Shown piece by piece: positions 8,734 to 20,300 of a stretch of 64,000 bases of DNA. Each line of letters starts with the position of its first letter. Position 1 is the first letter of the stretch. Source of the stretch: Pseudomonas sp. R5(2019) (GTDB taxonomy: Bacteria; Pseudomonadota; Gammaproteobacteria; Pseudomonadales; Pseudomonadaceae); NCBI RefSeq assembly GCF_009905435.1, contig NZ_JAAAMT010000003.1:1-64000 (forward strand), read 5' to 3'. Under the pieces are notes generated by a model. That model searched no databases. It was not told the DNA's origin and was given only the letters and a program-made list of their open reading frames with translations. Made by a program: the position numbers and the translations under genes.

Positions 8734-8744
8734 TCTGACGACCA

Positions 8745-8785
8745 CTGGTTACCGCTCGTCCACTTCAAGGACGGACGGTAACCAG
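8745..8785. terminator. Bidirectional hairpin between psd and serB
   Basis: A 10-bp perfect stem CTGGTTACCG / CGGTAACCAG, with a second GTCC/GGAC helix inside, lies in the 60-base gap between two convergent stops. There is no obvious U-run, but its position makes a shared terminator likely. Confidence 0.55.
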
Positions 8786-8793
8786 GCGCGCTA

Positions 8794-10008
8794 TCAGCTG
8801 CGACCGTGGCGGTCGCGAAAGCCCAGAAGGTAAAGAACACCGTCCAGGCCCAGGGTCGAGATGGCCTGCTTGGCCGATTGCTTGACCAGCGGCTTGGCGC
8901 GGAACGCCACACCCAGGCCGGCGATTGCCAGCATCGGCAGGTCGTTGGCGCCGTCGCCCACGGCGATGGTCTGTTCCAGCTGCAGACCTTCACGCGCCGC
9001 CAGCTCGCTGAGCAGGTCGGCCTTGCGCTGCGCATCGACGATCGGCTCGATGGCAACGCCCGTCACCTTGCCGTCGACCACTTCCAGTTCGTTGGCAAAC
9101 ACATAGTCGATGCCAAGCTTGGCTTGCAGTTGCTTGGCAAAGTAGGTGAAGCCGCCAGACAGGATGGCCGTCTTGTAGCCCAGCCGCTTGAGCTCGGCGA
9201 ACAGGGTTTCAGCCCCTTCGGTCAGACGCAGCGAGGCGCCGATGTCATCGAGCACATTGACGTCCAGCCCCTTGAGCAAGGCCAGGCGCTCTTTGAAGCT
9301 GGCGCGGAAATCGAGTTCGCCACGCATGGCGCGCTCGGTGATTTCCGACACTTGCTCGCCGACGCCTGCGGCCTTGGCCAGCTCGTCGATGACTTCGGCT
9401 TCGATCAGCGTCGAGTCCATATCGAATACCGCCAGGCGGCGGTTGCGGCGGTAGAGCGAGTCTTGCTGGAAGGCGATGTCGACGTTCAGTTCCTGAGCCA
9501 CGCTGAGGAACTCGGCGCGCAGCGCCTGCGGATCGGCGGGCTCACCGCGCACGGAAAACTCGATGCAGCCCTTGCCCTGCTCGACCGGCGCGTCCATTGA
9601 CACCCGACCGGACAGACGGTCGATATGGTCAATGTTCAAGCCGTATTTGGCGGTGATCGAACTCACCCGTTGCAACTGCTCGGCGGTCACCTTGCGCGTC
9701 AACAGGGTCACTATGTGGCGAGCTTTGCCCTGGCCGTCGACCCACTGGCGGTAATCTTCTTCGGACACCGGGGTAAAACGCACCTGCTGGTTGAGCTCAT
9801 AACCGGTGAACAGAATGTCCTTGAGCACGGCAGACGCCTGCCCTGTGGCGGGAATCTCTATCAGGATGCCAAACGACAAGGTGTCGTGAATCACCGCCTG
9901 ACCGATATCCAGGATATTCACACCACCCTGGGCCAATACCCCGGTAATGGCTGCCGTCAAACCCGGACGGTCTTCGCCGGTGATGTTAATCAGGACGATT
10001 TCGCGCAA
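8794..10008 (-). CDS. serB: Phosphoserine phosphatase SerB
   Basis: SerB carries out the last step of serine synthesis, phosphoserine to serine. The 404-residue protein is the long Pseudomonas type, with two N-terminal ACT-like regulatory regions (starting REIVLINITGEDRPGL) followed by a HAD phosphatase with the nucleophile motif FDMDSTLIE, the Lys-containing region and late GDGANDLPM. The start is a TTG at 10008, which gives the family N-terminus and a length of 404; an upstream in-frame start would add a 27-residue non-homologous tail. It diverges from the membrane protein gene that follows. Confidence 0.93.
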   Translation of the reverse strand: MREIVLINITGEDRPGLTAAITGVLAQGGVNILDIGQAVIHDTLSFGILIEIPATGQASAVLKDILFTGYELNQQVRFTPVSEEDYRQWVDGQGKARHIVTLLTRKVTAEQLQRVSSITAKYGLNIDHIDRLSGRVSMDAPVEQGKGCIEFSVRGEPADPQALRAEFLSVAQELNVDIAFQQDSLYRRNRRLAVFDMDSTLIEAEVIDELAKAAGVGEQVSEITERAMRGELDFRASFKERLALLKGLDVNVLDDIGASLRLTEGAETLFAELKRLGYKTAILSGGFTYFAKQLQAKLGIDYVFANELEVVDGKVTGVAIEPIVDAQRKADLLSELAAREGLQLEQTIAVGDGANDLPMLAIAGLGVAFRAKPLVKQSAKQAISTLGLDGVLYLLGFRDRHGRS

Positions 10009-10078
10009 GGCGCACCCCCATCGTGGAAAAAAACCGCATTCTACCCACTTTCCATGCCCATCGGGCACCGTCGGTGCT

Positions 10079-10106
10079 TTGCCGGTCAAGGGTCGCTCGC
10101 TATACT
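10079..10106 (+). promoter_or_regulatory. Candidate sigma-70 promoter
   Basis: TTGCCG (10079-10084) and TATACT (10101-10106) are separated by 16 bases and lie 37 bases before the start of the downstream membrane protein gene. The -10 is five of six to consensus. The -35 is four of six, so this is only a candidate. Confidence 0.4.
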
Positions 10107-10142
10107 GCGCAGCACCTTACCTCACAGAAAGAGCCGTGCTCA

Positions 10143-11669
10143 GTGAACCGGCATCAGCCCGTTAAAAACGACAACTTCTTCCTGCTGATCTTTCGGGCCC
10201 TGCGGCATCGCCGCGTTCCGTTGGCTTTGCGCATTGCCTTCAACAACGTGTTCCTGGTCGCGCTGGCGCTGGTGATCTACGCCTGCGTGATGGCCCTGCA
10301 GTTCAAGCAGGCCATGCACGAGCAGGCCGACGCCCTGGGGCAGAGCCTGACCACGCAGACCGCGACCTCAGCCACCGAGCTGCTGGTGTCCAACGACATC
10401 CTCAGCCTGAACGTGCTATTGGGCAATCTGGTGAAGAACCCGCTGGTGGCCCACGCGGCCATCTACAGCGTCGACAACCGGATCCTCGCCGAAGCCGGCC
10501 AGCGCCCGAAAAACTCGTTGCTGGGCGAAACCCAGGGTCTCTACGAAACCAGGATCACCTTCCAGGATGTGACCGCCGGGCAACTGCGCCTGAGCCTGGA
10601 CATGTCCCAGTTCCAGCAGCCGCTGACCATCAGCCTGCAGAGCATGGGTATTCTGGGGGGGATCCTGCTGACTCTGGCGCTGGCCTTGAGCCTGCGCCTT
10701 GGCCGCCATATCTCGACACCGCTGCTGCAACTGCGGGTGTGGCTGCGCAACCTGGATGAACACACGCCGGCGACCCAGCGCCAGGACGAAATTGGCGACC
10801 TGGCCCGGCACCTGCACTCCAAGTTTGCGCCACCGCCGCGCGAGCCGGAGCCGGAGCCGGAGCCGGAGCCTGATATCGAATCTGCAGATGATTTCGACGA
10901 AGAGCCCGCCTTCAAGGTCCGCAATCTGCGCGATCCAAGCTTCGACGCAGCCCCGATCGCAGCAAAACCGGCTTCCCGTGCGCTGAGCGCTGAAGAAGAT
11001 GAGGATGACGGCGAAGACCCCTTCGCCGACCTGCGTGACGGCGATTCAACGCCCGTGGTGCGCGCCGCCGCGCTGCCGGTTAACCGCGAGCCGCAAGACA
11101 GCGCCGTGCTGGCCGTGCAGCTGGGCTCCCAGGAGCAACTGCGACGCCTGCCCCGCACCCGCCTGACCGAACTGCAGGATCGCTATCGCGACTGCCTGGA
11201 ACAAGCGGCCTCGCTGTACCAGAGCGAAGTCCATACGCTCAATGACGGCAGCACACTGCTGCTGTTCCACAGCGAAGACTGTGGTGAGGACTACCTGACC
11301 AACGCGATTTGCTGCGGCGAGCTGCTGCGCGCCCTTGGCCACGCCCTGCAAGTCGAAGTGGCCGACAGCGGCATTACCCTGCAACTGCAGCTGGGCCTTG
11401 CCCAGGGCGAAGACCTTTACAGCCTGAGCCAGGCTGACCTGCTGCTGACCGAGTCGGCCCAAAGCGCCCTGGCGCTGTCCCAGCACAGCCGTAACCTGCT
11501 GCTGGTCGAGCGCCCGGTCAGCGATGACCCGCTGATCCGCCAGCGTGCCCGCATCCGCTCGATCGCCAGCCCCGAAGGGGCTTGCTGTGTCGAACGACTG
11601 ATGGAGCCATATCCATCGTTGCTGGAACGTCAACTGGCACGCATGCACGAGACACGGGTCAAGGGCTGA
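10143..11669 (+). CDS. Membrane protein with cyclase-like C-terminal domain
   Basis: The 508-residue protein has a membrane helix near residue 35 (NNVFLVALALVIYACVMAL), an extracytoplasmic domain of about 110 residues, and a second helix near 170. A HAMP-like segment (ISTPLLQLRVWLRNL) follows, then an acidic linker with an EPEPEPEPEP run. The C-terminal 170 residues (LAVQLGSQEQLRRLP to LLVERP) resemble the fold of class III nucleotide cyclases, but the Asp pair that binds metal is not evident. A sensory or scaffold role at the membrane is inferred. The GTG at 10143 was chosen because it removes a non-homologous leader; the Shine-Dalgarno is weak. It sits beside serB as in other pseudomonads. 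Confidence 0.7.
   Translation: MNRHQPVKNDNFFLLIFRALRHRRVPLALRIAFNNVFLVALALVIYACVMALQFKQAMHEQADALGQSLTTQTATSATELLVSNDILSLNVLLGNLVKNPLVAHAAIYSVDNRILAEAGQRPKNSLLGETQGLYETRITFQDVTAGQLRLSLDMSQFQQPLTISLQSMGILGGILLTLALALSLRLGRHISTPLLQLRVWLRNLDEHTPATQRQDEIGDLARHLHSKFAPPPREPEPEPEPEPDIESADDFDEEPAFKVRNLRDPSFDAAPIAAKPASRALSAEEDEDDGEDPFADLRDGDSTPVVRAAALPVNREPQDSAVLAVQLGSQEQLRRLPRTRLTELQDRYRDCLEQAASLYQSEVHTLNDGSTLLLFHSEDCGEDYLTNAICCGELLRALGHALQVEVADSGITLQLQLGLAQGEDLYSLSQADLLLTESAQSALALSQHSRNLLLVERPVSDDPLIRQRARIRSIASPEGACCVERLMEPYPSLLERQLARMHETRVKG
10842..10871 (+). repeat. GAGCCG hexamer tandem repeat
   Basis: Four perfect and one imperfect copies of GAGCCG encode the Glu-Pro run in the linker of the membrane protein. 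Copy number can change in frame by slippage, lengthening or shortening the linker without breaking the gene. Confidence 0.8.
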
Positions 11670-11676
11670 GCGCCTG

Positions 11677-14600
11677 TCAGTCAATCAGTTGAGCGGTCAG
11701 CGTATTCACCAATTCAGTGGCTGCCTGCTCACGCTGATCGAGGATGTAACTGACCCCGACGCGGTACTGTTCGCTGCTGGGCGAAACCAGCTGCAACACC
11801 CCTTCCCGCTCGATGGCGATGCCCAACGCTGCTTCCAGCCCTGCGGTCACCTCTGCCGACAGCGTTGGCAGGCTGACCGGTGTCGAGGGCATCAGGCACT
11901 CATCCAGATATTCCTGCGCCAATGCCCACGGCGCTTGAACCTCCTCAAAGCGCGCGCTGTGCTGCATCCGCAGAAAACGTCGCCACCCCGGCTGGGCCGA
12001 AACCCACTCTCGTCGCGCTGCCACGGTGTCCTGCGCCACGACCTGGGTGAATGCCCGATCCAGCATGGCGGGCGAAACCTCGGCCATCGAGCCGAACAAG
12101 ATGCTCTCGACCGGCTCCGAAAAGCCGAGTCGCTGAGCCAGTTCCAGGCGAAAAGTCAGCCGTACCTCGACATCATCGATGTCAAACTGCGCCAGCAGCA
12201 GGTCGTCAATGTCATCGACGGGGTCCAGCGGAAACGGCGCCAGATCAAGATTTCTGTCCATCGCACTGCGCCGCGCCAGGCGCGCTTGAACCACTCGATC
12301 AGCCACTGTCGTGATCAGCTCCCGCCGATACAGCCCTCTGAACAGGGCAACAACTTCAGCAGGTGCAGTGCTGGCAGCCTGGTGGACCTGTAGTTGAACC
12401 TCCAGCTCTGAAAACCCTAGGGCCCCGGCATCACCGCAGGTGGCGGGATAATCGTCGGCAATCGAAAACATTGCCTGACGCAACGTGTCATCCCCAGCTG
12501 CCGCATCAATGACCCGCCACACGCGCTGGTGAAGCGATACCCGGTTGCTGTGAAATTCGGCCGAGCGTGTCAGGCGCGACAGCACCTCGAAAAACCCGCG
12601 CGAATGCGGCTCTGCTTGCAGCAAGGCCCAGCGCTGACTGTCTTCGGTATCGACGCCCTGAAGCCACGCCCGCTCATTGACGAACGGTTGTTGCTGATCG
12701 ACTTGAATGCCTAGCGTGCCGAGGCGCTCAAGCGTAACGGCATTCAGCGGATTGCCTTCAAGCTGAAATGAAAAGCCCGGGGTCTGAAGATCCAGCGCCG
12801 CCCAGCGCAGCCCCGAGAGATCCGGTACCTCTTCGATCAGGTTGTTGGAAAGGTCCACCTGACGCAGCAGCACTGGCGCAAGGTCCATCAGCTGGCTCAA
12901 CCCCTCGGGCCACACTTCTATCTGTGCACTGGACAACCCCAACGCTCTGAGATGAAGCATCTGGCTCAGGTCCGGTGCCAGCTGCAACGGGTTATTGCTC
13001 ATGATCAAAATCCGCAACCCGCTGAAACCCGCGAGTTGCTCGACGCTCGAAGGCGTCAGGGTGATGTCGTTGTCATCCAGGTACAGCTCGGTCAGCGGCA
13101 GCTCGCGCCAATGGGCCAGTTGCGAGGCCGAGAGGTGGATCAGGTTGTTCTCCAGGTCAAGGATCTGTAATTGGCGCAACCGCCCGATATGAACGATCGC
13201 CTCGTCGGGCAGGCTTATTTCGTTATGGTTTAACCGTAACTCCCGCAGTGCGGTCAGCGCTGGCAGGCGTTGGAACATCTGCGCCGAAGACTGAAGGTTG
13301 TTTTCCGACAGGTCCAGCGACCTCAGCTCGGTCAGCGCCGACACATCTTCGGGCACCCACTCCAGCAGGTTCGATTGCAGCGACAAATGCCTCAGGCGCG
13401 GAAAACGCCGAAGGAAGCCGGCGATATCCCGGGCGCTGAGCTGCATATCGTCCATGGCCAACTCGGTGACGTGATTGAAATTGGCGAAAACTCCGGGAAA
13501 CTCACCGGTCACGTGGCCGGAAAGGTTCAGGCGAAAGCTACCCTCATCAGCCTCGCTGACCGGTGCGCTGCCCACGCGTCGCTGCCATGCGGCGATCAAC
13601 GTATCGCGTACATTGGACCGACCCATGACGTGCTCTTGCCTGGCCAACATGCTTTCCTGGGCATCAAGCCCGGAGAAGGACATGATCGAGGCATTGTTGA
13701 CCCAGGTATCGAGGGTTCGGCGCAGCAGGCGCAGCTCGGTTTCCAGATGCAAGACGCCGGCGTCTGCGGTGCGAAACCGGGAGAGCAATGACGCCTCCAT
13801 TGCCTGCAGCTGCGCATGCGAAAGATCGGGATACAGCGCCGCCAGGCGGCCGGAAACAGACGTTGAAGGCTGCTGCGGGCTCAATGGATAACCCAGACGT
13901 CCGTTCGCCAGTCGCAGCGGAGACTTGAACCCTGAAGGGAGTGGCTGCAATCCAAGCGCACGTGCGGCTTCTGCACGTCGTGCAGCCGGTTCTTCCAGCG
14001 GCTTGAGGGGCTGGCTTTCAAGCAACCGGTTGATGCGAACTTCCCGAACCAGCAGGCGCGCTTCCTGCGCCAGGCGCAACGGTACGCGCTGCTGCGACTG
14101 CAGCAAGCCTCGCTCATGGGTGCTGGCTCGGCTGAGGATTTCCTCGGCGGCACGGGCGGGCAGAGAAGGAAAATCACGAATCAACACAGCGGCCAGCGGA
14201 TCCCGGGAAGTATTGGCCTGCTGATAGGCGGTTTCCAGCATCGCTGAGCGACCCGTTCGCCCAAGCCTCGCGAACCAACCCCGAATCGATTTCAGCCGCT
14301 GCAGCGCCGAAACGGGCAGGCCATCTGGCATCAGTGCAGTCAGGCTGTCTTCATTCAAGCGTGCCAGCAATCTGGCCGGGAGCTCCCCTTGAAGCAGCTC
14401 GGCACTCGTCAGCTCCAGAAACTCCAGCCCCAGGCTCCCCGCAGGCTGGAACACGACATCTTGCCCCCATGGCTCCGCCCCCTCGAACACCCTGATGGAG
14501 ACAGACTGCGGCCACTCCCCGGCCTGCACACAGTGAGCCGCAACCGTACGCCAAAGCGGACTCGACGCCGTTTTCCCAAGCGCCAGCTGTTCGATCATCG

Positions 14601-16530
14601 CATCAAAATCAGCACGTAATTCGAAGCGCTCAAAGGTGTCGCTCAGCAGTGACGGCAGGCTGCGGTTCTCCAGGTACGCCTGACGCAATTGCTGCGCAGT
14701 CACGCCACTGATGTCGAGAATGTGCCTGCGCGTCGCTTCGTTGAAACGCCGGACCCTCGGACCAAGGCGCTGCAGCAGGGTGTCCTCGGCCCACTGATCA
14801 GGGTCTTCATGGGCCAGCCACCAGGCCCCTTCGCCGTTGTGTCGTAGCGGTGGCGACCAGGCCTGCCTGGCGGCGGGGTCGACAATCCCCCAGCTGTTGT
14901 CCGGCATCCTGGCGACTTCATACAGGTCATCATCGAGGCGGACGAATAACCGGTTGTCGAGCGAATATTGGCCCAGCGCGTTCGCAGCCAGGCCCTCAGG
15001 CAGCGTCAGGGTCTGGCGGTAGGCCTGCATGTGCGGGGCCCAGAGCAGCTGCCGCCCCGAAGGTGTAGAGATCAACTGCAAGCGCCGGGCAAAAGGCCCG
15101 GCATGGACAGCAGGCTCAAACACGCTATCCACACTCACATGCGCACCCGCCAGTGCGCCCACGACGATCAGGTTCTCCACCATGCCCATCAGGTAATCCA
15201 GCGCCTGCTCCGAATGCCCCTGCTCCCAGGCCTCGACCCCGTGGAAAAACTGCCCCAGCAGCTGGGCAGCCGCGACCGGAATCAGCAACAGCCCGAGCAC
15301 CGGCACAAAGGTGCCGATGACATTCAAGACGTTGATACCGGCATCCAGCCAGGACTCCAGCCGTTCGAGTCGCTGCCTGGCATCGACGTCGGCGCTGCTG
15401 ACCGCGAGGAATAGCGCGTCGTCCTTGATCCTCAAGCGATGGCGGTCGTATTGCGCCTGCGCCAGCCCTCCCTGAAGCGCCACCGCTTCCAGCATCACTT
15501 TGCGCGGATCAACCGGCGTCGGCACCAGCCCGGCCGCATGGCTGACGTCGGTGTGATTAAACACCTGTTCGACTTGCTGGAAGTACGCGCAGCGGTCGCG
15601 CTGGCTGATAAAGCGGGCGAAAGCACGCTGGAAGGGTTTGCCCTGCAGTTTCTTGATCAATTGCGTGAAAAAGGCCTGTCGCGAGCTATATCGCTGGAAT
15701 GCCAATCCACTGTCCGTGGGCAGATAGACGATGACCGGCCGGTTACCGCTGTTATCCGCTCCTTCAACCTCCAGCAGCATGATTTCATCAAGGTTCAGTC
15801 CCCATAGACTCAGGCCGAAGGCCGCAGCTGGCAAGCCGGCTTCGCTATCGAAAAGCGCCTTGAGCTGACTGTAGACCTGTCCGTCGATCCCACCCTGCAA
15901 CTTCGCCTGATACAGATCCAGGCGCCAGGCTGCCCGCAGGTTCCGCACAAACAGGGCGCGATCAGCAGTCTGGGTGGGGGTGGTTGATCCGCCTCGGCTG
16001 AACGCGGGGGGGAAAATGCGCGCCACATGAGCCTGATAGCGCCCTCCCAGATCCAGCGAATGACAGAGCGTGGCAAATTCGACTGGATCAATGGGCAGTG
16101 CCTGGCCGTCGGCATCGACCAGGCCGCTGCCGACGTCGAACACTTCATCAGCAACAAAGTTTTGCAGCGCCGCCTCAAGCAATGGCCGCTGCCAGAATTT
16201 CAGGATCGGACCTGGCCGCTCGGAAGCTGGGCGTGAGGAACGCACCACCTGCGCAAAGCTGCACCCGAGCAGATCAGGCTCCAGGCCGAATCGGCTTTTC
16301 AGGGCCTGCTTGAGTAAAGGCGTGGCGAACTCGCTGGGGCTTTGCCAACCGGCCAGTCGCTGGCGCACCTGGAGACTGGCGTGTTGGCTGTCGGCAATCA
16401 GCCGGCGCAGCGTCTGACGTTGCGCCGGCGTTGCATCGACCAGCCATTGCGGAACACGGCTGGCAAGAAAACGACCCTGGTAGCCCAGCGCGTCAGCTTT
16501 TTCAGCGGAATGAATCTTGGGGGTAGGCAT
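11677..16530 (-). CDS. LRR/NEL-domain E3 ubiquitin ligase-type effector
   Basis: This 1,617-residue protein has three parts. Residues 1 to about 1000 are a helical, toxin-like region of the DUF6543 type with a hydrophobic stretch near 400-470 (LGLLLIPVAAAQLLG). Residues about 1020-1245 are at least eight leucine-rich repeats (LRSLDLSENNL, LQILDLENNLI, LTELYLDDNDI). The C-terminus is a NEL domain (novel E3 ligase, as in IpaH and SspH) with catalytic motif CxD: Cys1365 in ATCGDAGALGF. NEL enzymes transfer ubiquitin to host proteins after secretion, so this is probably an injected effector or toxin. The ATG at 16530 has AGGAG nine bases upstream, inside a strong hairpin; a GTG ten codons earlier sits across the hairpin loop. 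No secretion genes are nearby. GC content does not look foreign. Confidence 0.85.
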   Translation of the reverse strand: MPTPKIHSAEKADALGYQGRFLASRVPQWLVDATPAQRQTLRRLIADSQHASLQVRQRLAGWQSPSEFATPLLKQALKSRFGLEPDLLGCSFAQVVRSSRPASERPGPILKFWQRPLLEAALQNFVADEVFDVGSGLVDADGQALPIDPVEFATLCHSLDLGGRYQAHVARIFPPAFSRGGSTTPTQTADRALFVRNLRAAWRLDLYQAKLQGGIDGQVYSQLKALFDSEAGLPAAAFGLSLWGLNLDEIMLLEVEGADNSGNRPVIVYLPTDSGLAFQRYSSRQAFFTQLIKKLQGKPFQRAFARFISQRDRCAYFQQVEQVFNHTDVSHAAGLVPTPVDPRKVMLEAVALQGGLAQAQYDRHRLRIKDDALFLAVSSADVDARQRLERLESWLDAGINVLNVIGTFVPVLGLLLIPVAAAQLLGQFFHGVEAWEQGHSEQALDYLMGMVENLIVVGALAGAHVSVDSVFEPAVHAGPFARRLQLISTPSGRQLLWAPHMQAYRQTLTLPEGLAANALGQYSLDNRLFVRLDDDLYEVARMPDNSWGIVDPAARQAWSPPLRHNGEGAWWLAHEDPDQWAEDTLLQRLGPRVRRFNEATRRHILDISGVTAQQLRQAYLENRSLPSLLSDTFERFELRADFDAMIEQLALGKTASSPLWRTVAAHCVQAGEWPQSVSIRVFEGAEPWGQDVVFQPAGSLGLEFLELTSAELLQGELPARLLARLNEDSLTALMPDGLPVSALQRLKSIRGWFARLGRTGRSAMLETAYQQANTSRDPLAAVLIRDFPSLPARAAEEILSRASTHERGLLQSQQRVPLRLAQEARLLVREVRINRLLESQPLKPLEEPAARRAEAARALGLQPLPSGFKSPLRLANGRLGYPLSPQQPSTSVSGRLAALYPDLSHAQLQAMEASLLSRFRTADAGVLHLETELRLLRRTLDTWVNNASIMSFSGLDAQESMLARQEHVMGRSNVRDTLIAAWQRRVGSAPVSEADEGSFRLNLSGHVTGEFPGVFANFNHVTELAMDDMQLSARDIAGFLRRFPRLRHLSLQSNLLEWVPEDVSALTELRSLDLSENNLQSSAQMFQRLPALTALRELRLNHNEISLPDEAIVHIGRLRQLQILDLENNLIHLSASQLAHWRELPLTELYLDDNDITLTPSSVEQLAGFSGLRILIMSNNPLQLAPDLSQMLHLRALGLSSAQIEVWPEGLSQLMDLAPVLLRQVDLSNNLIEEVPDLSGLRWAALDLQTPGFSFQLEGNPLNAVTLERLGTLGIQVDQQQPFVNERAWLQGVDTEDSQRWALLQAEPHSRGFFEVLSRLTRSAEFHSNRVSLHQRVWRVIDAAAGDDTLRQAMFSIADDYPATCGDAGALGFSELEVQLQVHQAASTAPAEVVALFRGLYRRELITTVADRVVQARLARRSAMDRNLDLAPFPLDPVDDIDDLLLAQFDIDDVEVRLTFRLELAQRLGFSEPVESILFGSMAEVSPAMLDRAFTQVVAQDTVAARREWVSAQPGWRRFLRMQHSARFEEVQAPWALAQEYLDECLMPSTPVSLPTLSAEVTAGLEAALGIAIEREGVLQLVSPSSEQYRVGVSYILDQREQAATELVNTLTAQLID

Positions 16531-16531
16531 A

Positions 16532-16573
16532 CAGCTGTTCTCCTGTGGCAATGAATTCACAGGAGAACAGCTG
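16532..16573 (-). promoter_or_regulatory. Perfect hairpin over the effector's ribosome binding site
   Basis: A perfect 16-bp inverted repeat, CAGCTGTTCTCCTGTG / CACAGGAGAACAGCTG, flanks a 10-base loop. In the minus-strand mRNA the AGGAG Shine-Dalgarno of the effector gene (16544-16540) lies in the 3' arm, paired with the 5' arm, and the ATG follows two bases after the stem. The structure would block ribosome binding unless opened. There is no U-tract, so a terminator is less likely. Confidence 0.7.
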
Positions 16574-16626
16574 CAGGGAAGGCGTCGGCGTTACTTATTC
16601 ATCGGCCTGGGGGGCCAACACCGCCA

Positions 16627-17334
16627 TTAGAAGCGGAACACTTCCATATCGGTGCGAATAGGCGCAGCCAACGGAATTTTCGGCTTCCCGGACTCTTCCT
16701 TGCGCACCTGAACAGGCGCGGACTTGCGCGGCTCTTCGACGATGGCAGGCTGATTGGCCAACGGCTTGAGCGCGGTGCTCAGTTGCTCGGCCAAGCGCTG
16801 CAGCAACACGCCCTGAGCGTGAACCTGCGCGGCGGTGGTGCCCGCGTGCGGTTCTTCCAGATGCACGATGCGGTTATCGCGAACCTGGCCACGACGGTCG
16901 ATCAGCCGCCATTGGGCATCAAGAATCGCCGATTGGTTAGCACCGGAGTCCAGGCGGGTGATGGACAACAGCACTTGCACGTCCGGGGTGAACCCGGCGG
17001 TGGCCGGCGCCAGCATGACGCGTTGGCTGTCCAGACGCCACGCCAGTTGGCGCACCAGCAGTTGGTCGATGTCCGAAGACAAGCTACCGGCCCAGCGGCC
17101 GTCGGTCGCAGCAGTCAGGCTGCCGTCGGGTTGGCGTTGCAGCAAGGTTTCACGCTGCAGGTAGTCGGCAACCGAAACCGGGCCGATCACAACCGCCATG
17201 CCCGCGCTTTGCTTGGGTTGCTCGGGTTTGCCGGCATCCAGCTGATAAAGAGAGACCGGCTGGCGCACGCTGCAACCGGCCAGACCGAGGACGCCAGTCA
17301 GTAACAATACGAAAGGAAGGCGCAGAAAAGTCAT
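16627..17334 (-). CDS. PqiC-like outer-membrane lipoprotein
   Basis: The 235-residue precursor has a lipoprotein signal with lipobox LAGC (Cys21) and the pattern of the PqiC/ABC-transport auxiliary lipoprotein family (SLYQLDAG, VVIGPVSVADYLQRE, SSDIDQLLVRQLAWRL). PqiC anchors the PqiB MCE tunnel at the outer membrane for lipid transport. The expected partners PqiA and PqiB (MCE proteins) are not next to it, so it is either an orphan or works with proteins encoded elsewhere. The C-terminal 50 residues are basic and Pro-rich. It reads toward the effector gene but is separated from it by 97 bases including the hairpin. Confidence 0.8.
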   Translation of the reverse strand: MTFLRLPFVLLLTGVLGLAGCSVRQPVSLYQLDAGKPEQPKQSAGMAVVIGPVSVADYLQRETLLQRQPDGSLTAATDGRWAGSLSSDIDQLLVRQLAWRLDSQRVMLAPATAGFTPDVQVLLSITRLDSGANQSAILDAQWRLIDRRGQVRDNRIVHLEEPHAGTTAAQVHAQGVLLQRLAEQLSTALKPLANQPAIVEEPRKSAPVQVRKEESGKPKIPLAAPIRTDMEVFRF

Positions 17335-17416
17335 CTTGTCATCCAGGCGGCAGCCACAAGGCGCGCCGCAGTGATACTCATGAATTCATTCGGGCACTCA
17401 GCTACGCCGGTGCCGC

Positions 17417-17446
17417 AAAAGCGCATATCATCCGCGAATATGCGCT
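17417..17446 (-). terminator. Rho-independent terminator after parC
   Basis: On the minus strand a 9-bp stem (AGCGCATAT / ATATGCGCT, 9-base loop) is followed by TTTT. It lies 64 bases past the parC stop and is oriented to end the parE-parC gene series before the PqiC-like gene. Confidence 0.65.
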
Positions 17447-17509
17447 CTGACTCCAGCGTTTGTGCATTGATCATGTGGGAAAAATCCGGACCAACACCTC
17501 TAGCCAGCC

Positions 17510-20296
<2,787 letters not shown>

Positions 20297-20300
<4 letters not shown>

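Noticed and set aside
16532..16573. Terminator for the PqiC-like gene
   Set aside because: The stem is strong but has no U-run after it, and its 3' arm contains a correctly spaced Shine-Dalgarno for the next gene.
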